DNA of 64,000 bases from Acetobacterium bakii (GCF_001263355.1 NZ_LGYO01000022.1:94283-158282); one strand, 5' to 3'; shown: positions 1 to 9,021, counted from the stretch's first letter. Made by a program: numbers and translations. The notes: generated by a model from the letters alone, not told the origin.

Positions 1-53
1 AACTGACATCAAAGCAACCATGGTTTGATTCTTTTAAGTTTCGCAATTACCTA
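1..53. repeat. partial copy of an intergenic repeat
   Basis: Positions 39-53 read TTTCGCAATTACCTA, identical to the right edge of the repeat copies at 22275-22289 and (reverse complement) near 3960-3975. Bases 1-15 are the reverse complement of 22167-22181, which lies in the same larger element there. The 15-base matches alone could be chance; their pairing in an intergenic position makes a shared element plausible. The copy may start before the window. Confidence 0.4.
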
Positions 54-78
54 ATACTATATTTTTTTAGGAGAAAAA

Positions 79-420
79 ATGGAAGAAAAAGCAAAATTTT
101 ATTGTGCCCTTGACTACAGTATGAACCTCATTGGCGGGAAATGGAAACTTCTGATCCTCCACCAGCTTTCTGGTGGGACAAAGCGGTTTAGTGAATTGAA
201 ACGACTGCTTCCCGGAATTACCCCGAAAATGCTGACGAGTCAGTTGCGGGAGTTGGAAAAAAATGGGATTATCACTCGAAAAATTTATCCTGAAGTTCCT
301 CCCCGGGTTGAATATACGATGACAAGACATGGGATGGAGATTATTCCGGTGTTGTCTGCCCTTTGTGACTGGGCCAGAGGTGTGGCAACAGAGAAAGGAA
401 TTCAGTTTTCAGATGAATGA
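79..420 (+). CDS. HxlR-family winged-helix transcriptional regulator
   Basis: A 113-residue protein of typical HxlR/HypR/YodB length. The N-terminal Cys9 followed by a 'GGKWKLLIL' helix, 'RFSELKRLLPGITPKML' and the wing 'VEYTMTRHG' are the HxlR winged-helix signature. In the family the conserved N-terminal Cys can sense thiol or electrophile stress; whether it does so here is unknown. An AGGAG ribosome site lies 5 bases before the ATG. The gene overlaps the next one (ATG at 413), so it may be co-transcribed with the phosphopantetheinyl transferase and chromate-transporter genes and could regulate them. Confidence 0.9.
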   Translation: MEEKAKFYCALDYSMNLIGGKWKLLILHQLSGGTKRFSELKRLLPGITPKMLTSQLRELEKNGIITRKIYPEVPPRVEYTMTRHGMEIIPVLSALCDWARGVATEKGIQFSDE

Positions 421-1114
421 GTTTAAAACACAGATATTTATTGCCGATACCATGCCCCTACAAAATCCAAAAATATTGCAAAAATATTTAGACCAGGTTA
501 CTACTGAACGAAGAGAAAAGGTGGTGCGGCAAAAATCAATACAGTCCCAAGCCCTTTCCCTGGGAGCCGAGGTTTTAATGAAAAAGGCGATGTTAAAAAG
601 CTTTGGTATTAAAGGCAATTTAATTATTGAAAAAAGCGAACAGGGGAAACCCCGCTTATTAAAGCACTCCGGAATTCATTATAACCTTTCCCATTCCGGG
701 AATTATGTGGTCTGCGCTTTGTCCAATAAAGCCGTGGGTTTGGACCTTCAGAAAATGGACCGATTAAACCTTGATCTGGCAACGCGTTATTTTGCCCAAG
801 AAGAAGTGGTATGGCTTTTTGACCTGCCGGTTGAAAAGCAAAAGAAAGGGTTCTTTGATCTTTGGACCATTAAGGAAAGTTATATGAAGTTTACCGGCAG
901 AGGATTTGCACTGCCCATGAGCAGCTTTACGGTCAGGCTTGAAGGAAAACTTTTAGATGCTGGAGGGGTAAGTATTTTTGAGGGCGAGGAAAAGGTAAGT
1001 GTTTTTTTGAAAGAATACAAATGTCCGGAAAACTATGTATTATGGTGTTGCAGCAGCTCCTCAAATTTTGAGGAAGTACTGGAATGGATGGATTTGGAGG
1101 GGGATTTAATTTGA
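413..1114 (+). CDS. 4'-phosphopantetheinyl transferase, Sfp type
   Basis: Predicted to move 4'-phosphopantetheine from CoA onto a carrier-protein serine. In the 233-residue product, 'NLSHS' (91-95), 'VGLDLQ' with D111 and 'WTIKESYMK' (151-159) are the Sfp/ACPS core motifs that bind Mg-CoA. The open frame extends upstream to 329, but that part overlaps the regulator out of frame; the ATG at 413, overlapping the regulator stop, is the sensible start. No NRPS/PKS genes lie nearby, so the carrier-protein partner is unknown. Sfp-type length fits better than the short AcpS type. Confidence 0.88.
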   Translation: MNEFKTQIFIADTMPLQNPKILQKYLDQVTTERREKVVRQKSIQSQALSLGAEVLMKKAMLKSFGIKGNLIIEKSEQGKPRLLKHSGIHYNLSHSGNYVVCALSNKAVGLDLQKMDRLNLDLATRYFAQEEVVWLFDLPVEKQKKGFFDLWTIKESYMKFTGRGFALPMSSFTVRLEGKLLDAGGVSIFEGEEKVSVFLKEYKCPENYVLWCCSSSSNFEEVLEWMDLEGDLI

Positions 1115-1701
1115 AACAAATAGAAAAGCAGGGTAACAAGTTCAAAACATTGTTTTTAACGTTTTTTAAAATTGGTCTATTTACCTTTGGCGGGGGTTAT
1201 GCCATGATCCCGCTGATTGAATATGAAATAGTAGAACGGCACAAATGGATTGAAACCAAGGATATCCTGGATATTTTTGCCATTGCGGAATCAACACCGG
1301 GAGTTATTGCCATAAACACCGCCACCTTTGTGGGCTACAAGGTGGCAGGTTTTTGGGGTTCGCTGTTGGCAACTCTGGGGGTTGCCATACCATCTTTTGT
1401 AATCATCAGCATTATTTCACTTTTCTTTGTTCAATTTCAAAACCTGGAATGGGTTGCCTATGCCTTTAACGGTATTCGGGCGGGTGTTATTGTTCTTATT
1501 CTCGGAGCGGTGGTTAAAATGGGACAAAAGGGACAGTATAATCCGTTAACCATTATTCTCCTGGTGCTGGCATTTCTTTTAGCATCGTTTACTCAGATTA
1601 ATGTTGTCTTTCTTATTTTGGGCGGAGCCATAGTCGGACTTGTGTACCAGGTGCTTTTAAAAAAGAATCCGGCAAATAACAATCATGAGGTGAAGAAATG
1701 A
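1111..1701 (+). CDS. chromate transporter, N-terminal-type half (CHR family)
   Basis: A short-chain CHR protein (~196 residues) with the family signature 'GLFTFGGGYAMIPLI' near the N terminus and several hydrophobic segments. Single-domain CHR proteins usually occur as adjacent pairs that work together as an inner-membrane anion transporter; the next gene is the partner. The preferred start is TTG at 1111, eight bases after a strong GGAGGGGG site and overlapping the upstream TGA; an ATG at 1084 lies inside the preceding gene. Substrate (chromate, sulfate-like anion or other) cannot be told from sequence. Confidence 0.88.
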   Translation: MKQIEKQGNKFKTLFLTFFKIGLFTFGGGYAMIPLIEYEIVERHKWIETKDILDIFAIAESTPGVIAINTATFVGYKVAGFWGSLLATLGVAIPSFVIISIISLFFVQFQNLEWVAYAFNGIRAGVIVLILGAVVKMGQKGQYNPLTIILLVLAFLLASFTQINVVFLILGGAIVGLVYQVLLKKNPANNNHEVKK

Positions 1702-2285
1702 TTTTTCTGGAACTGTTTATCACCTTTTTTAAAATTGGTCTTTTCACTATTGGCGGCGGTTATGCCATGATTCCACTGATTCAACAGGAAGTGGTGGCTA
1801 ATCAATGGCTTACCATAACCCAACTGACGGATTTTATTGGGGTTGCAGAATCGACCCCGGGCCCTTTTGCCGTAAACATTGCCACCTTTGTGGGAATGGA
1901 AACCGCTGGGCTATTAGGCGCCTTTGTCACAACCCTGGCGGTGATTTTACCTTCATTTATTATCATCCTTATTATTGCAAAAGCCTTCGTCAATTTTCAG
2001 AGTAACAAATGGGTTCAGGGGGCCCTCTTTGGGATGCGGCCAGTGGTGATTGGGTTGATTGCCTCGGCGGTATTTATTCTTATGGATAATGTGTTAATAA
2101 ACCACGGCGCTTCAATAGCAGACTTTGAGGGTTTTCTGCAGGCGCTCAAATACAAAGAAATCATCATTTTTGGGATATGTTGTTTTATTTATTTCAGGTT
2201 TAAGCTCCATCCGATCAAGCTGATTTTTCTTGCGGGAGGATTGGGAATGGTATTTTTTGGTGTTCTGCCGCTGATGTTTAGATAA
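1698..2285 (+). CDS. chromate transporter, second half (CHR family)
   Basis: A 195-residue paralogue of the preceding protein with the same 'IGGGYAMIPLI' signature and 'AESTPGPFAVNIATFVG' region. Its ATG overlaps the preceding stop (ATGA), which points to translational coupling and a heteromeric transporter. Hydrophobic throughout, hence membrane-embedded. Last gene of the four-gene run that starts with the HxlR regulator. Confidence 0.9.
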   Translation: MIFLELFITFFKIGLFTIGGGYAMIPLIQQEVVANQWLTITQLTDFIGVAESTPGPFAVNIATFVGMETAGLLGAFVTTLAVILPSFIIILIIAKAFVNFQSNKWVQGALFGMRPVVIGLIASAVFILMDNVLINHGASIADFEGFLQALKYKEIIIFGICCFIYFRFKLHPIKLIFLAGGLGMVFFGVLPLMFR

Positions 2286-2315
2286 AATGCACCGCCGCTT
2301 CACTTCGCCATCACA

Positions 2316-2381
2316 TTAACATGTTAAAATGTAAAAATGCAATGTAAGAAATGACACAATTTTGCCACATTAGCATGTTAA
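2316..2381. promoter_or_regulatory. paired operator-like palindromes
   Basis: TTAACATGTTAA (2316-2327) and TTAGCATGTTAA (2370-2381) lie 54 bp apart, about five helical turns, inside the longer matches CACATTA[A/G]CATGTTAA. Both sit in the 127 bp upstream of the FMN-binding membrane protein. The spacing and palindromy suggest a cooperative dimeric regulator; which one is unknown. Confidence 0.55.
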
Positions 2382-2412
2382 GATAAAGAAAAAGCTTAAG
2401 GAGTGAGGGAAA

Positions 2413-3270
2413 ATGATGCTTTTAATCAATGTCATTACAGCATGGATCAGTGTGTTTTTAGCCGTGCTTTTATCGATCATCTATTTACTGAGAATATTTA
2501 ACAAGGGCAAGAAAAAAAAACTCGGGATTGCCCGAATCAACAAAAAACTGAGAAATGCTCATAAACCCATGGGGATTGCTTTTGTGGCATTTGCTGCTAT
2601 TCATGGTTTTTTTTCATCAGGTGTCATGCTTTCCTTTAATTTTGGAACCGCCTGTCTACTCATCGGAATACTGCTGGGGCTGACCTATATGCTGCGCAAA
2701 GTAATGAAAGGGAAATTCTCCTGGATTAAACCCCATCGCTGGTTAACCGTGGTTCTTATTGCTTTTCTTGGCTTACACCTTTGGGAAGTTGGCGGGGCAA
2801 TGGGTCCAAATACTTTTCTAACAGGCGTTCAAAGGGAGATCGAGAACACTGTTGAACAGCTTTACGGAAAAACCACAGAGATTGCCACAACAGCCAATGT
2901 TACGGAAGCCGCAGAACCGGTATCAACAGTCACGGATACCGTTGTGGAAAAAGCCAATCTTTTTTTAGGAAATGTGGACCTAACGGCTGGCACTTATACT
3001 GGCGTAGCTGAAGGGTTTGGACCTGAGCTTACGGTGAGTGTCACCGTAGTAAACAATCAAATCACCGCGGTAGAGGTGGTTTCCCATAATGAACGTGATG
3101 AAAAATATTATGGCCGCGCAATATATGCGGTGCCGGAAGCGATTATAGCAGCCCAGAATCCGGTGGTAGATACTATCTCCGGCGCCACCTATACCTCCAA
3201 CGGTATTATGCAGGCAGTTTTAAATGCATTGCAACCGGCTGTAGTTTCAGGAACCTTGCCGAGTCTGTAG
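2413..3270 (+). CDS. membrane protein with C-terminal FMN-binding domain
   Basis: A 285-residue protein. The first ~130 residues contain about four hydrophobic helices with spaced histidines ('NAHKPMG', 'IHGFF', 'KPHRW', 'GLHLWE'), resembling a small cytochrome b561/ferric-reductase-like membrane unit. Residues ~195-275 form an FMN_bind domain ending in 'DTISGATYTSNG', the SGAT motif that carries covalent FMN in RnfG/NqrC-like proteins after ApbE action. Likely a membrane redox carrier; donor and acceptor unknown. AAGGAGTGAGGG precedes the start, and the two palindromes upstream suggest regulation. Confidence 0.8.
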   Translation: MMLLINVITAWISVFLAVLLSIIYLLRIFNKGKKKKLGIARINKKLRNAHKPMGIAFVAFAAIHGFFSSGVMLSFNFGTACLLIGILLGLTYMLRKVMKGKFSWIKPHRWLTVVLIAFLGLHLWEVGGAMGPNTFLTGVQREIENTVEQLYGKTTEIATTANVTEAAEPVSTVTDTVVEKANLFLGNVDLTAGTYTGVAEGFGPELTVSVTVVNNQITAVEVVSHNERDEKYYGRAIYAVPEAIIAAQNPVVDTISGATYTSNGIMQAVLNALQPAVVSGTLPSL

Positions 3271-3350
3271 ATCCAAGGATACCAATAGACACCATTCACA
3301 CGTTAAAAAGCAGATGGATCAGGTTGAAGGGGCACTAATTATCAATAATA

Positions 3351-3824
3351 CTTGACAAACCCAATGTGATTCATTGTGTTCTGGCAGGCTTATCCTATAT
3401 GTTTATGCACATATTGAATGTTGGCGTTGGAATGACCTTCTCCGGCGGGCTCATTGACCTTACCCTGTTTGGGATCCTTCAGGGAAATGCTAAAACCAAC
3501 TGGATCTATATCGTGGCTGTCGGAAATGCCATCAAGCAAATTGAAGCGGATTGTGCCATAACCATTGCGCCCGGTTCATTCGCCTACTCCAGGCTGATGT
3601 ATCATATTCGCTATATGATTGATCGGATCATTAAAAACGAAAAACTGAATTCAGATATGATTGACTATACAAAAACCCACTGTGCCTACGCCTTTCGGAT
3701 CGCCACTAGTGTCTGTGAAAAACTGGATGAAGAATTGGGAAAAGCTTTTTCCGAAAGAGAAGTCAGTTATCTGGCCCTGCACATCGAACGCATGCGGATG
3801 ATGGAAGAACCAGCTGCCGAATAA
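3351..3824 (+). pseudogene. fused relic: PTS EIIC fragment joined to antiterminator PRD
   Basis: Residues up to ~50 ('GLSYMFMHILNVGVGMTFSG', 'LQGNAKTNWIYI') match the glucose/GlcNAc-type PTS EIIC membrane domain. The frame then continues into a PTS regulation domain of a BglG/LicT-type antiterminator ('LMYHIRYMIDRII', 'REVSYLALHIERM'). The EIIC part has no proper start: the frame opens after a stop at 3336, and a GTG at 3366 is the only candidate. The simplest reading is an in-frame deletion that fused the tail ends of two PTS-locus genes; the rest of the locus is absent. Confidence 0.75.
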
Positions 3825-3835
3825 CGAAAACTGTT

Positions 3836-3872
3836 AAAAGGAAGGTTCACTTAAATGGGACCTTCTTTTTTA
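3836..3872 (+). terminator. rho-independent terminator
   Basis: A GGAAGGTTC ... GGGACCTTC imperfect hairpin followed by a T-run, just after the PTS relic. Confidence 0.6.
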
Positions 3873-3956
3873 TGAAAATTTAACACAAAATTTACAAATA
3901 ATGACTTTTCTCTTGATTTAAGAGCCACATAATTGTGATAATATAACTCTATAGAC

Positions 3957-4003
3957 TTTATAGGTAATTGCGAAAATACCGTGAGCTTTACGGTCAGTTT
4001 TGC
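3957..4003 (-). repeat. intergenic structured repeat (copy A)
   Basis: Read on the minus strand these 47 bases match 22245-22291 at 38 of 47 positions, including TTTCGCAATTACCTATAA. An inner ACCGT/ACGGT stem can form. Positioned 40 bp upstream of the EAL-GGDEF gene. Confidence 0.55.
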
Positions 4004-4042
4004 TATTAACTCGGTAGACCTTATCACAGAAGGAGCAGCAAT

Positions 4043-5800
4043 ATGAGAGAAGAAACAAAGGAAGCCTTAGATATTATCATAAAAAACAAACAGATAAGAA
4101 CTGTTTTTCAGCCCATTGTTTCCCTTAGAGATGGTTATGTTCTTGGCCATGAGGCGCTGAGCAGAATCACTGGTGAAAGTAAAATAGAAAATCCTGAAAT
4201 GCTGTTTAATCTTGCCGGTGAATATAATAAATTATGGGATTTGGAATTGCTTTGCCGAACAACCGCCCTTGAAGCAGCCTTTAAATTTATGGTGCCGCCC
4301 TATAACAAAAAATTATTTATTAATGTCAATCCCAATACCATGCACGATGATGCATTCAGAAAGGGCTTTACCAAGGATTTTTTGAGACAATATCATATTT
4401 CACCGAAAAATATTATTTTTGAAATAACCGAAAAAAATGTCATTTCGGATATGGCTGGATTCAGAGCAACTGTTGACCACTATAAAAGCCAGGATTACGA
4501 AATTGCCATTGACGATGCCGGGGCCGGCTATTCGGGTTTAAATCTGATCAGCGACATCAGTCCCAGTTATATTAAGCTCGATATGAATCTGATTCGGGGC
4601 ATTAATACCGATAATTTAAAATTTGCGCTGGTAAAGGGCATGGTTGAATTGTCCAAGGTATCAAATATTCAGCTGATTGCCGAAGGCATCGAAACCTATG
4701 ATGAACTGGACACCCTGGTAAATTTAGGGGTCCAGTACGGACAGGGCTTTTTTATACAGAAACCCCATAGTATGGTTCAAGAAATTAGAGAAGCGGTGTT
4801 ACAGGACCTGAAGAAATTAAATAAAAAGAAAAACCATACCTCACAAAGCAGCAGTTCAAAAATTTACATTGCCAATTTATGCGCCCCCACCCGGATCATT
4901 TCTGCAACTGAAATGACTCAGGATATCTACGATGTTTTTAAAAAAAATCCCAGCTGTTTTGGGGTATGCGTGGTTGAAAATGAAATGCCGGTGGGGATTG
5001 TCACCCAGGAAAAACTGGCATTGAAACTCAGTGGCCATTTTGGCTTTGTGCTCTATCAGAACAAGCCGATTTCTGAGGTTATGGACAGAAACTTTTTATC
5101 CGTTGATTATAAGACCCCTATCAGCATTGTGTCTGCCATGGCCATGGCACGCTCCTATGATAAGCTCTATGATTTTATTATTATTACAGAAAACGAAAAA
5201 TGTGTCGGCGCCGTGACGATTAAAAGCTTGTTGGAAAAAACCACTGAAATAGAAATTTCAGCGGCAAAGCATCTTAATCCTCTGTCCGGCTTACCGGGAA
5301 ACCTTTTGATTGAGCAAAATTTAAGCCACTGTGTCTCACTGTGCCCAAATTATAGTGTGGCATATCTTGACATTGATAATTTTAAGGCCTACAACGACGT
5401 TTATGGATTTGCAAATGGCGATTTAATCATAAAGCTGTTGGCGGATATTTTGTGTTGTGGATTTTGTGAAGAAGACTTTATCGGTCATGTGGGCGGAGAT
5501 GATTTTGTTGTTATGTTGGAAGAACATGTCACCCAGGAATACTTTGAGGGTATTGTGAATAAATTTGAGCATGAGGTGCTGGGCTTTTATGACCAAACAG
5601 ATATTCAAAATGGATTTATTACCGCCGCTAACAGACACGGGGTGGTCGAGCAATTTCCACTGATCACGCTGACCTGTGTGGTGATCAATAACCAAACTCA
5701 GACATTTGCAAATGGTTTTGAGATTACCGAATTGCTGGCCGGCATGAAAAAAATTGCCAAGGAAAGAATTAATGTTAAACCAACATTTGAACAGGAATAA
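4043..5800 (+). CDS. EAL-CBS-GGDEF cyclic-di-GMP signalling protein
   Basis: Residues ~10-250 are an EAL phosphodiesterase domain with 'HEALSRI', 'FEITEKN', 'AIDDAGAGYSGL', 'KLDMNLIRG' and 'LIAEGIET', all the catalytic landmarks. Residues ~275-395 form a CBS pair, a likely nucleotide sensor. Residues ~410-580 are a GGDEF domain with 'LDIDNFKAYND' and the active-site variant GGDDF (484-488). It is soluble, with no membrane segments. EAL looks intact; GGDDF may be active or a GTP-binding regulatory site. The gene stands alone after an AGAAGGAG ribosome site. Confidence 0.9.
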   Translation: MREETKEALDIIIKNKQIRTVFQPIVSLRDGYVLGHEALSRITGESKIENPEMLFNLAGEYNKLWDLELLCRTTALEAAFKFMVPPYNKKLFINVNPNTMHDDAFRKGFTKDFLRQYHISPKNIIFEITEKNVISDMAGFRATVDHYKSQDYEIAIDDAGAGYSGLNLISDISPSYIKLDMNLIRGINTDNLKFALVKGMVELSKVSNIQLIAEGIETYDELDTLVNLGVQYGQGFFIQKPHSMVQEIREAVLQDLKKLNKKKNHTSQSSSSKIYIANLCAPTRIISATEMTQDIYDVFKKNPSCFGVCVVENEMPVGIVTQEKLALKLSGHFGFVLYQNKPISEVMDRNFLSVDYKTPISIVSAMAMARSYDKLYDFIIITENEKCVGAVTIKSLLEKTTEIEISAAKHLNPLSGLPGNLLIEQNLSHCVSLCPNYSVAYLDIDNFKAYNDVYGFANGDLIIKLLADILCCGFCEEDFIGHVGGDDFVVMLEEHVTQEYFEGIVNKFEHEVLGFYDQTDIQNGFITAANRHGVVEQFPLITLTCVVINNQTQTFANGFEITELLAGMKKIAKERINVKPTFEQE

Positions 5801-6013
5801 TATTTTTCAGACCAGCGACTTCTTTATGGGGCCATTTAGAATTAAATTTTGATGAAAATTCTCTTTTGTAATAACATAATTTATTTTTTTTAAGCAATAT
5901 GGAATTGAGCTATTTTAGGGTATAAGTAAATTAGATATAAAAAAGTCTGCTTCTTAAAGAGGTGGAAATACGAAATAATGCTTAAAAATAAATTAATAAG
6001 GGAGGATCTTAAC

Positions 6014-6517
6014 ATGGAATTTGAATTAAGAGACTGGAAACTGGATGATGCGGAAAGCATTGTACGCTATGCCAATAATCCGAAACTGGCTGAGAATTTA
6101 CGCAATGAGTTTCCCTCACCCTACACCTTGGACGATGCTCATACCTTTATTGACCAATGCCGGGATACAGACCGAAGAAAACAATCCATCAAGGCCATTG
6201 TTGTTGATGGGGTGGCGGTGGGATCGGTTGGTTTTACGATTCTGGACGATGTCGAATGCAAAACCGCCTTGTTGGGCTTCTGGCTGGGAGAGCCCTTTTG
6301 GGGAAAGGGTATTATGACAAAGGCGATTACGGAAACCTGTGAAAATGGATTTAAAAATTATGACATTGTCAGAATTTTTGCCCGACCTTTTGCCGGAAAT
6401 ACCGGCGCCCGCAGAGTTCTGGAAAAAGCGGGATTAAAGTTAGAGTGTATTTTAAAAAAGAATATTTACAAAAATGGAAAAATCATGGATTCATGTATGT
6501 ACGCCATTGTCAAATAA
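6014..6517 (+). CDS. GNAT-family N-acetyltransferase (RimJ/RimL-like)
   Basis: A 167-residue protein with the RimL-type layout: 'FELRDWKLDDAESIVRYANN' at the start, 'GFWLGEPFWGKGIMTKAI' as the acetyl-CoA-binding loop, and 'NTGARRVLEKAGL' near the C terminus. Start chosen at 6014, nine bases after GGGAGG; an ATG at 5978 has no ribosome site. Acetylates an amine of a protein N terminus or small molecule; substrate unknown. Monocistronic. Confidence 0.88.
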   Translation: MEFELRDWKLDDAESIVRYANNPKLAENLRNEFPSPYTLDDAHTFIDQCRDTDRRKQSIKAIVVDGVAVGSVGFTILDDVECKTALLGFWLGEPFWGKGIMTKAITETCENGFKNYDIVRIFARPFAGNTGARRVLEKAGLKLECILKKNIYKNGKIMDSCMYAIVK

Positions 6518-6526
6518 TAAAAAGAT

Positions 6527-6570
6527 AAGAATGCCCCTAAACTATTTTAGCTTAGGGGCATTCTTGCTTT
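6527..6570. terminator. bidirectional terminator
   Basis: Perfect 14-bp inverted repeat AAGAATGCCCCTAA / TTAGGGGCATTCTT with an 11-base loop, between the convergent GNAT gene and the ferredoxin end of the AOR operon. Confidence 0.85.
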
Positions 6571-6571
6571 T

Positions 6572-6784
6572 TCAAGCCATCCGAATGGCATTTACGGGAC
6601 AGGCTTTTTCGCACCGGGTACAGCCGGTGCAGCGGTAGTAATCGTCCAGAACCGGGTAGGCCTTAGGATCGGCATCAATATCGGTTTTTCGAAGAGCAAT
6701 GCAGCTCAGCGGGCATTCCGTGGCGCAAATCCCACAGGCCATGCAAAGGGCGTAATCCACAACCGGTTTTTGGGTATCAGCCAT
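6572..6784 (-). CDS. 2[4Fe-4S] ferredoxin-like protein
   Basis: A 70-residue protein with 'CMACGICATECP' and 'CTGCTRCEKACP', two full 4Fe-4S cluster motifs. Its start overlaps the end of the AOR gene by 8 bases on the same strand, so it is translationally coupled and last in the operon. Likely the dedicated electron donor/acceptor of the aldehyde oxidoreductase (family knowledge plus context). Confidence 0.92.
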   Translation of the reverse strand: MADTQKPVVDYALCMACGICATECPLSCIALRKTDIDADPKAYPVLDDYYRCTGCTRCEKACPVNAIRMA

Positions 6785-8777
6785 GGTTGATCACCTCCAT
6801 ATCCAAATCGCAAAAGCCGAGCTCCTCGAGCAGCTGCTTGGTGGGAATTCCGGTGTTTCGATCCCAGCCCATAAACTGATAATGGATGGACATCATGTCT
6901 TTCATGCTAAAAGATTTTCCCCTCAGCGGACCCTTGGTTAGCGGGGGAAAACCACTGAGACGATCGTTCATTTTAAAGTCCCGGGGATTAATCCCCTCCC
7001 GGACATTAAAACATTGGCGCAGGGTTTGCATTCTCAAACCGATGCTCATGTAGTCATCGGCGGTTTTATCCCAGCCGGTAGCGGCGTTGAGGTAGTCAAA
7101 GATCTTAAAATGATTGAGACCGCCGATCATGCCAAAGAGACAGCCGCCGGAACCATCCAGAACCTGTTTGATACAGGCATTGGCCATGGATTTTAGCCCC
7201 ACCTGGCTGCTGGCTTCGTACTCTTCTTTTTTGTCTTCCCCAAGCTTCACCTTAGGGGCCCAGGTTACCGATTCCCAGAGGCGCATGTAGGTGTAATAGC
7301 TTCCGGCACCGATGGTGTGACGACCCGGGGTGGGATCACAGGAATAATGGATACCCAGGATGGGGTCCAACCGGGGATCGTGCATACCAGGCTCCTGGCC
7401 GCCGGCGTGAATGGCGAATGAATCCGTGGCAATCCCCAAAATTTCACTGGCTTTTTTAACACCGTGTTGAAGGACCGCGCCAAAACCGGTACCGGCAATC
7501 ATTTGCTCAACCAGGGTGATGATGGTTTGCGCATTTCCCCAGGTTAAATCAAGTCCGCCGGTGGCGGTCTGACTGAGCCACCCTTTTTCATAGCATTCCA
7601 TGGCAAAGGCAATGGTGTTTCCCGCGGAAATGCTGTCCATTCCGCCGCGATTCAGCAACTCGTTGACGAGAAAAATAGTATCCAGATCCTTGTTTAGCAG
7701 TAGGGCGCCAAAAGCAGCCACGGTTTCGTATTCCGGCTTATGGGTAAGTGGAAAACGGCCATTGGTGACCTTATCAATGTCACAGATGCCGCCACAGCCA
7801 ATCACACAGGAATAACAGTGATATTTTTTGATTTCATGTTTTTGAACCCGGTCGGGATTCATATTTCGATACTTTGAAAAAGGGAAATCCAAAACTGAGC
7901 CTTTCCAGTTCTTTACCGGGCTGTCGCCCATAGGCATGTTCATGGTGTTGCCAAAACCGGTTCCCCATTTTTTCATAATGGCAGTGGACATCATACCATC
8001 CAGGGGAATGGCTTTGTCCGTAGCAACCATTGACTTTCCCATGATTGGAAGGAAAGCACCAGTGGCCATACCGGGAAGGTTGGAAGCCTTCACTTTTTTG
8101 GCGTAGGCCTGGCTGATGGTCTTGATGACTTCAGGATTTTGAGATTTGATCAGCCTGGATCCGCAGAGAACCAAAGCTTTTAAATTTTTGGAACCCATCA
8201 CCGCACCAACCCCGGAACGGGCTGCCATGCGTCCGCCGTCATGGGAAATTCCGGAAATCAGGGACTGGTTTTCCCCGGCCATCCCAATGGTGGCAATGGA
8301 AAGACTTTTTTTATGAGGAATCATGGTGCGGATCTGTTCTTCGGTATCAACCGTATCCTGTCCCCAAAGTTTGGAGGCATCTATAAGCTGGGGACCTTTA
8401 TTGTCGATAAAGAGAAACACCGGATTTTTGGATTTTCCTTTAAAAAAAATACCATCATAGCCGCAATGTTTAATTGAAGGGGAAAGATTTCCGCCACAAT
8501 TGGCATCCCCGAAACCTCCCGTAAGTGGAGATTTAGTCACTACCATCCAACGGCCGGTCATAAAACTGCCGGTGCCGGTCAGCAGGCCGCTGATAAAGCC
8601 TAAAATATTATCAGGCCCCAGGGGGGCGGCATTTTTGGGGATATATTTATAGAGGATGTAGGCACCCAGGCCAACACCGGAAAGAAAGTTTTCATAAATC
8701 GCATCGGGGATTTCAATTTCTTCAAAGGTAGATTTTGTTAAATCCACCATGAGTATTTTTCCGCAATATCCTTTCAA
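6777..8777 (-). CDS. aor: aldehyde:ferredoxin oxidoreductase (W/Mo-pterin)
   Basis: Interconverts carboxylic acids and aldehydes with ferredoxin, using a bis-pterin tungsten or molybdenum centre. The protein has the AOR N-terminal region ('KGYCGKILMVDLTK', 'GRWMVVTKSPLTGGFGD'), the cluster motif CxxCxxxC in 'CYSCVIGC' and a later Cys in 'GSGGCLFG' as probable fourth ligand. Start set at a TTG at 8777, just after AAGAGGT and 10 bases beyond the MoaD-like stop, giving 666 residues; the open frame runs on to 8831 but into the MoaD-like gene. Together with the upstream ADH it makes a route from acids to alcohols. Confidence 0.93.
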   Translation of the reverse strand: MKGYCGKILMVDLTKSTFEEIEIPDAIYENFLSGVGLGAYILYKYIPKNAAPLGPDNILGFISGLLTGTGSFMTGRWMVVTKSPLTGGFGDANCGGNLSPSIKHCGYDGIFFKGKSKNPVFLFIDNKGPQLIDASKLWGQDTVDTEEQIRTMIPHKKSLSIATIGMAGENQSLISGISHDGGRMAARSGVGAVMGSKNLKALVLCGSRLIKSQNPEVIKTISQAYAKKVKASNLPGMATGAFLPIMGKSMVATDKAIPLDGMMSTAIMKKWGTGFGNTMNMPMGDSPVKNWKGSVLDFPFSKYRNMNPDRVQKHEIKKYHCYSCVIGCGGICDIDKVTNGRFPLTHKPEYETVAAFGALLLNKDLDTIFLVNELLNRGGMDSISAGNTIAFAMECYEKGWLSQTATGGLDLTWGNAQTIITLVEQMIAGTGFGAVLQHGVKKASEILGIATDSFAIHAGGQEPGMHDPRLDPILGIHYSCDPTPGRHTIGAGSYYTYMRLWESVTWAPKVKLGEDKKEEYEASSQVGLKSMANACIKQVLDGSGGCLFGMIGGLNHFKIFDYLNAATGWDKTADDYMSIGLRMQTLRQCFNVREGINPRDFKMNDRLSGFPPLTKGPLRGKSFSMKDMMSIHYQFMGWDRNTGIPTKQLLEELGFCDLDMEVINHG

Positions 8778-8787
8778 AATTAACCTC

Positions 8788-9021
8788 TTATCCTCCGGCC
8801 AGAGGGAGAATGAAACTGATGATGTCTCCATCCCTTAACCGGGTTTTCATTTTTACGCGTTCGTAATTCACATTGCAAATAACCAGCGGCTGCAAAGCCA
8901 GGGGAATCCACAGTCGTCGATAAACCGTATAAAGCGTGGCACCGGCTTCCAGGATTAACATGCCATCCTCATCCAAATCTTTAAGTTTGGCAAAGGGTGG
9001 GGGATAGACCTGGACCTTCAT
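8788..9021 (-). CDS. MoaD/ThiS-family sulfur-carrier protein
   Basis: A 77-residue ubiquitin-like protein ending in Gly-Gly ('ILPLAGG'), the C terminus that is thiocarboxylated in MoaD and ThiS. It starts directly after the ADH stop and is followed by the AOR gene, so it probably supplies sulfur for the AOR pterin cofactor. The internal 'RLRDGDIISFILPLAGG' is the typical family ending. Confidence 0.9.
   Translation of the reverse strand: MKVQVYPPPFAKLKDLDEDGMLILEAGATLYTVYRRLWIPLALQPLVICNVNYERVKMKTRLRDGDIISFILPLAGG

Noticed and set aside
3957-4042. c-di-GMP riboswitch upstream of the EAL-GGDEF gene
   Set aside because: The conserved GEMM core could not be found; the structured sequence is instead a repeat shared with 22245-22291.
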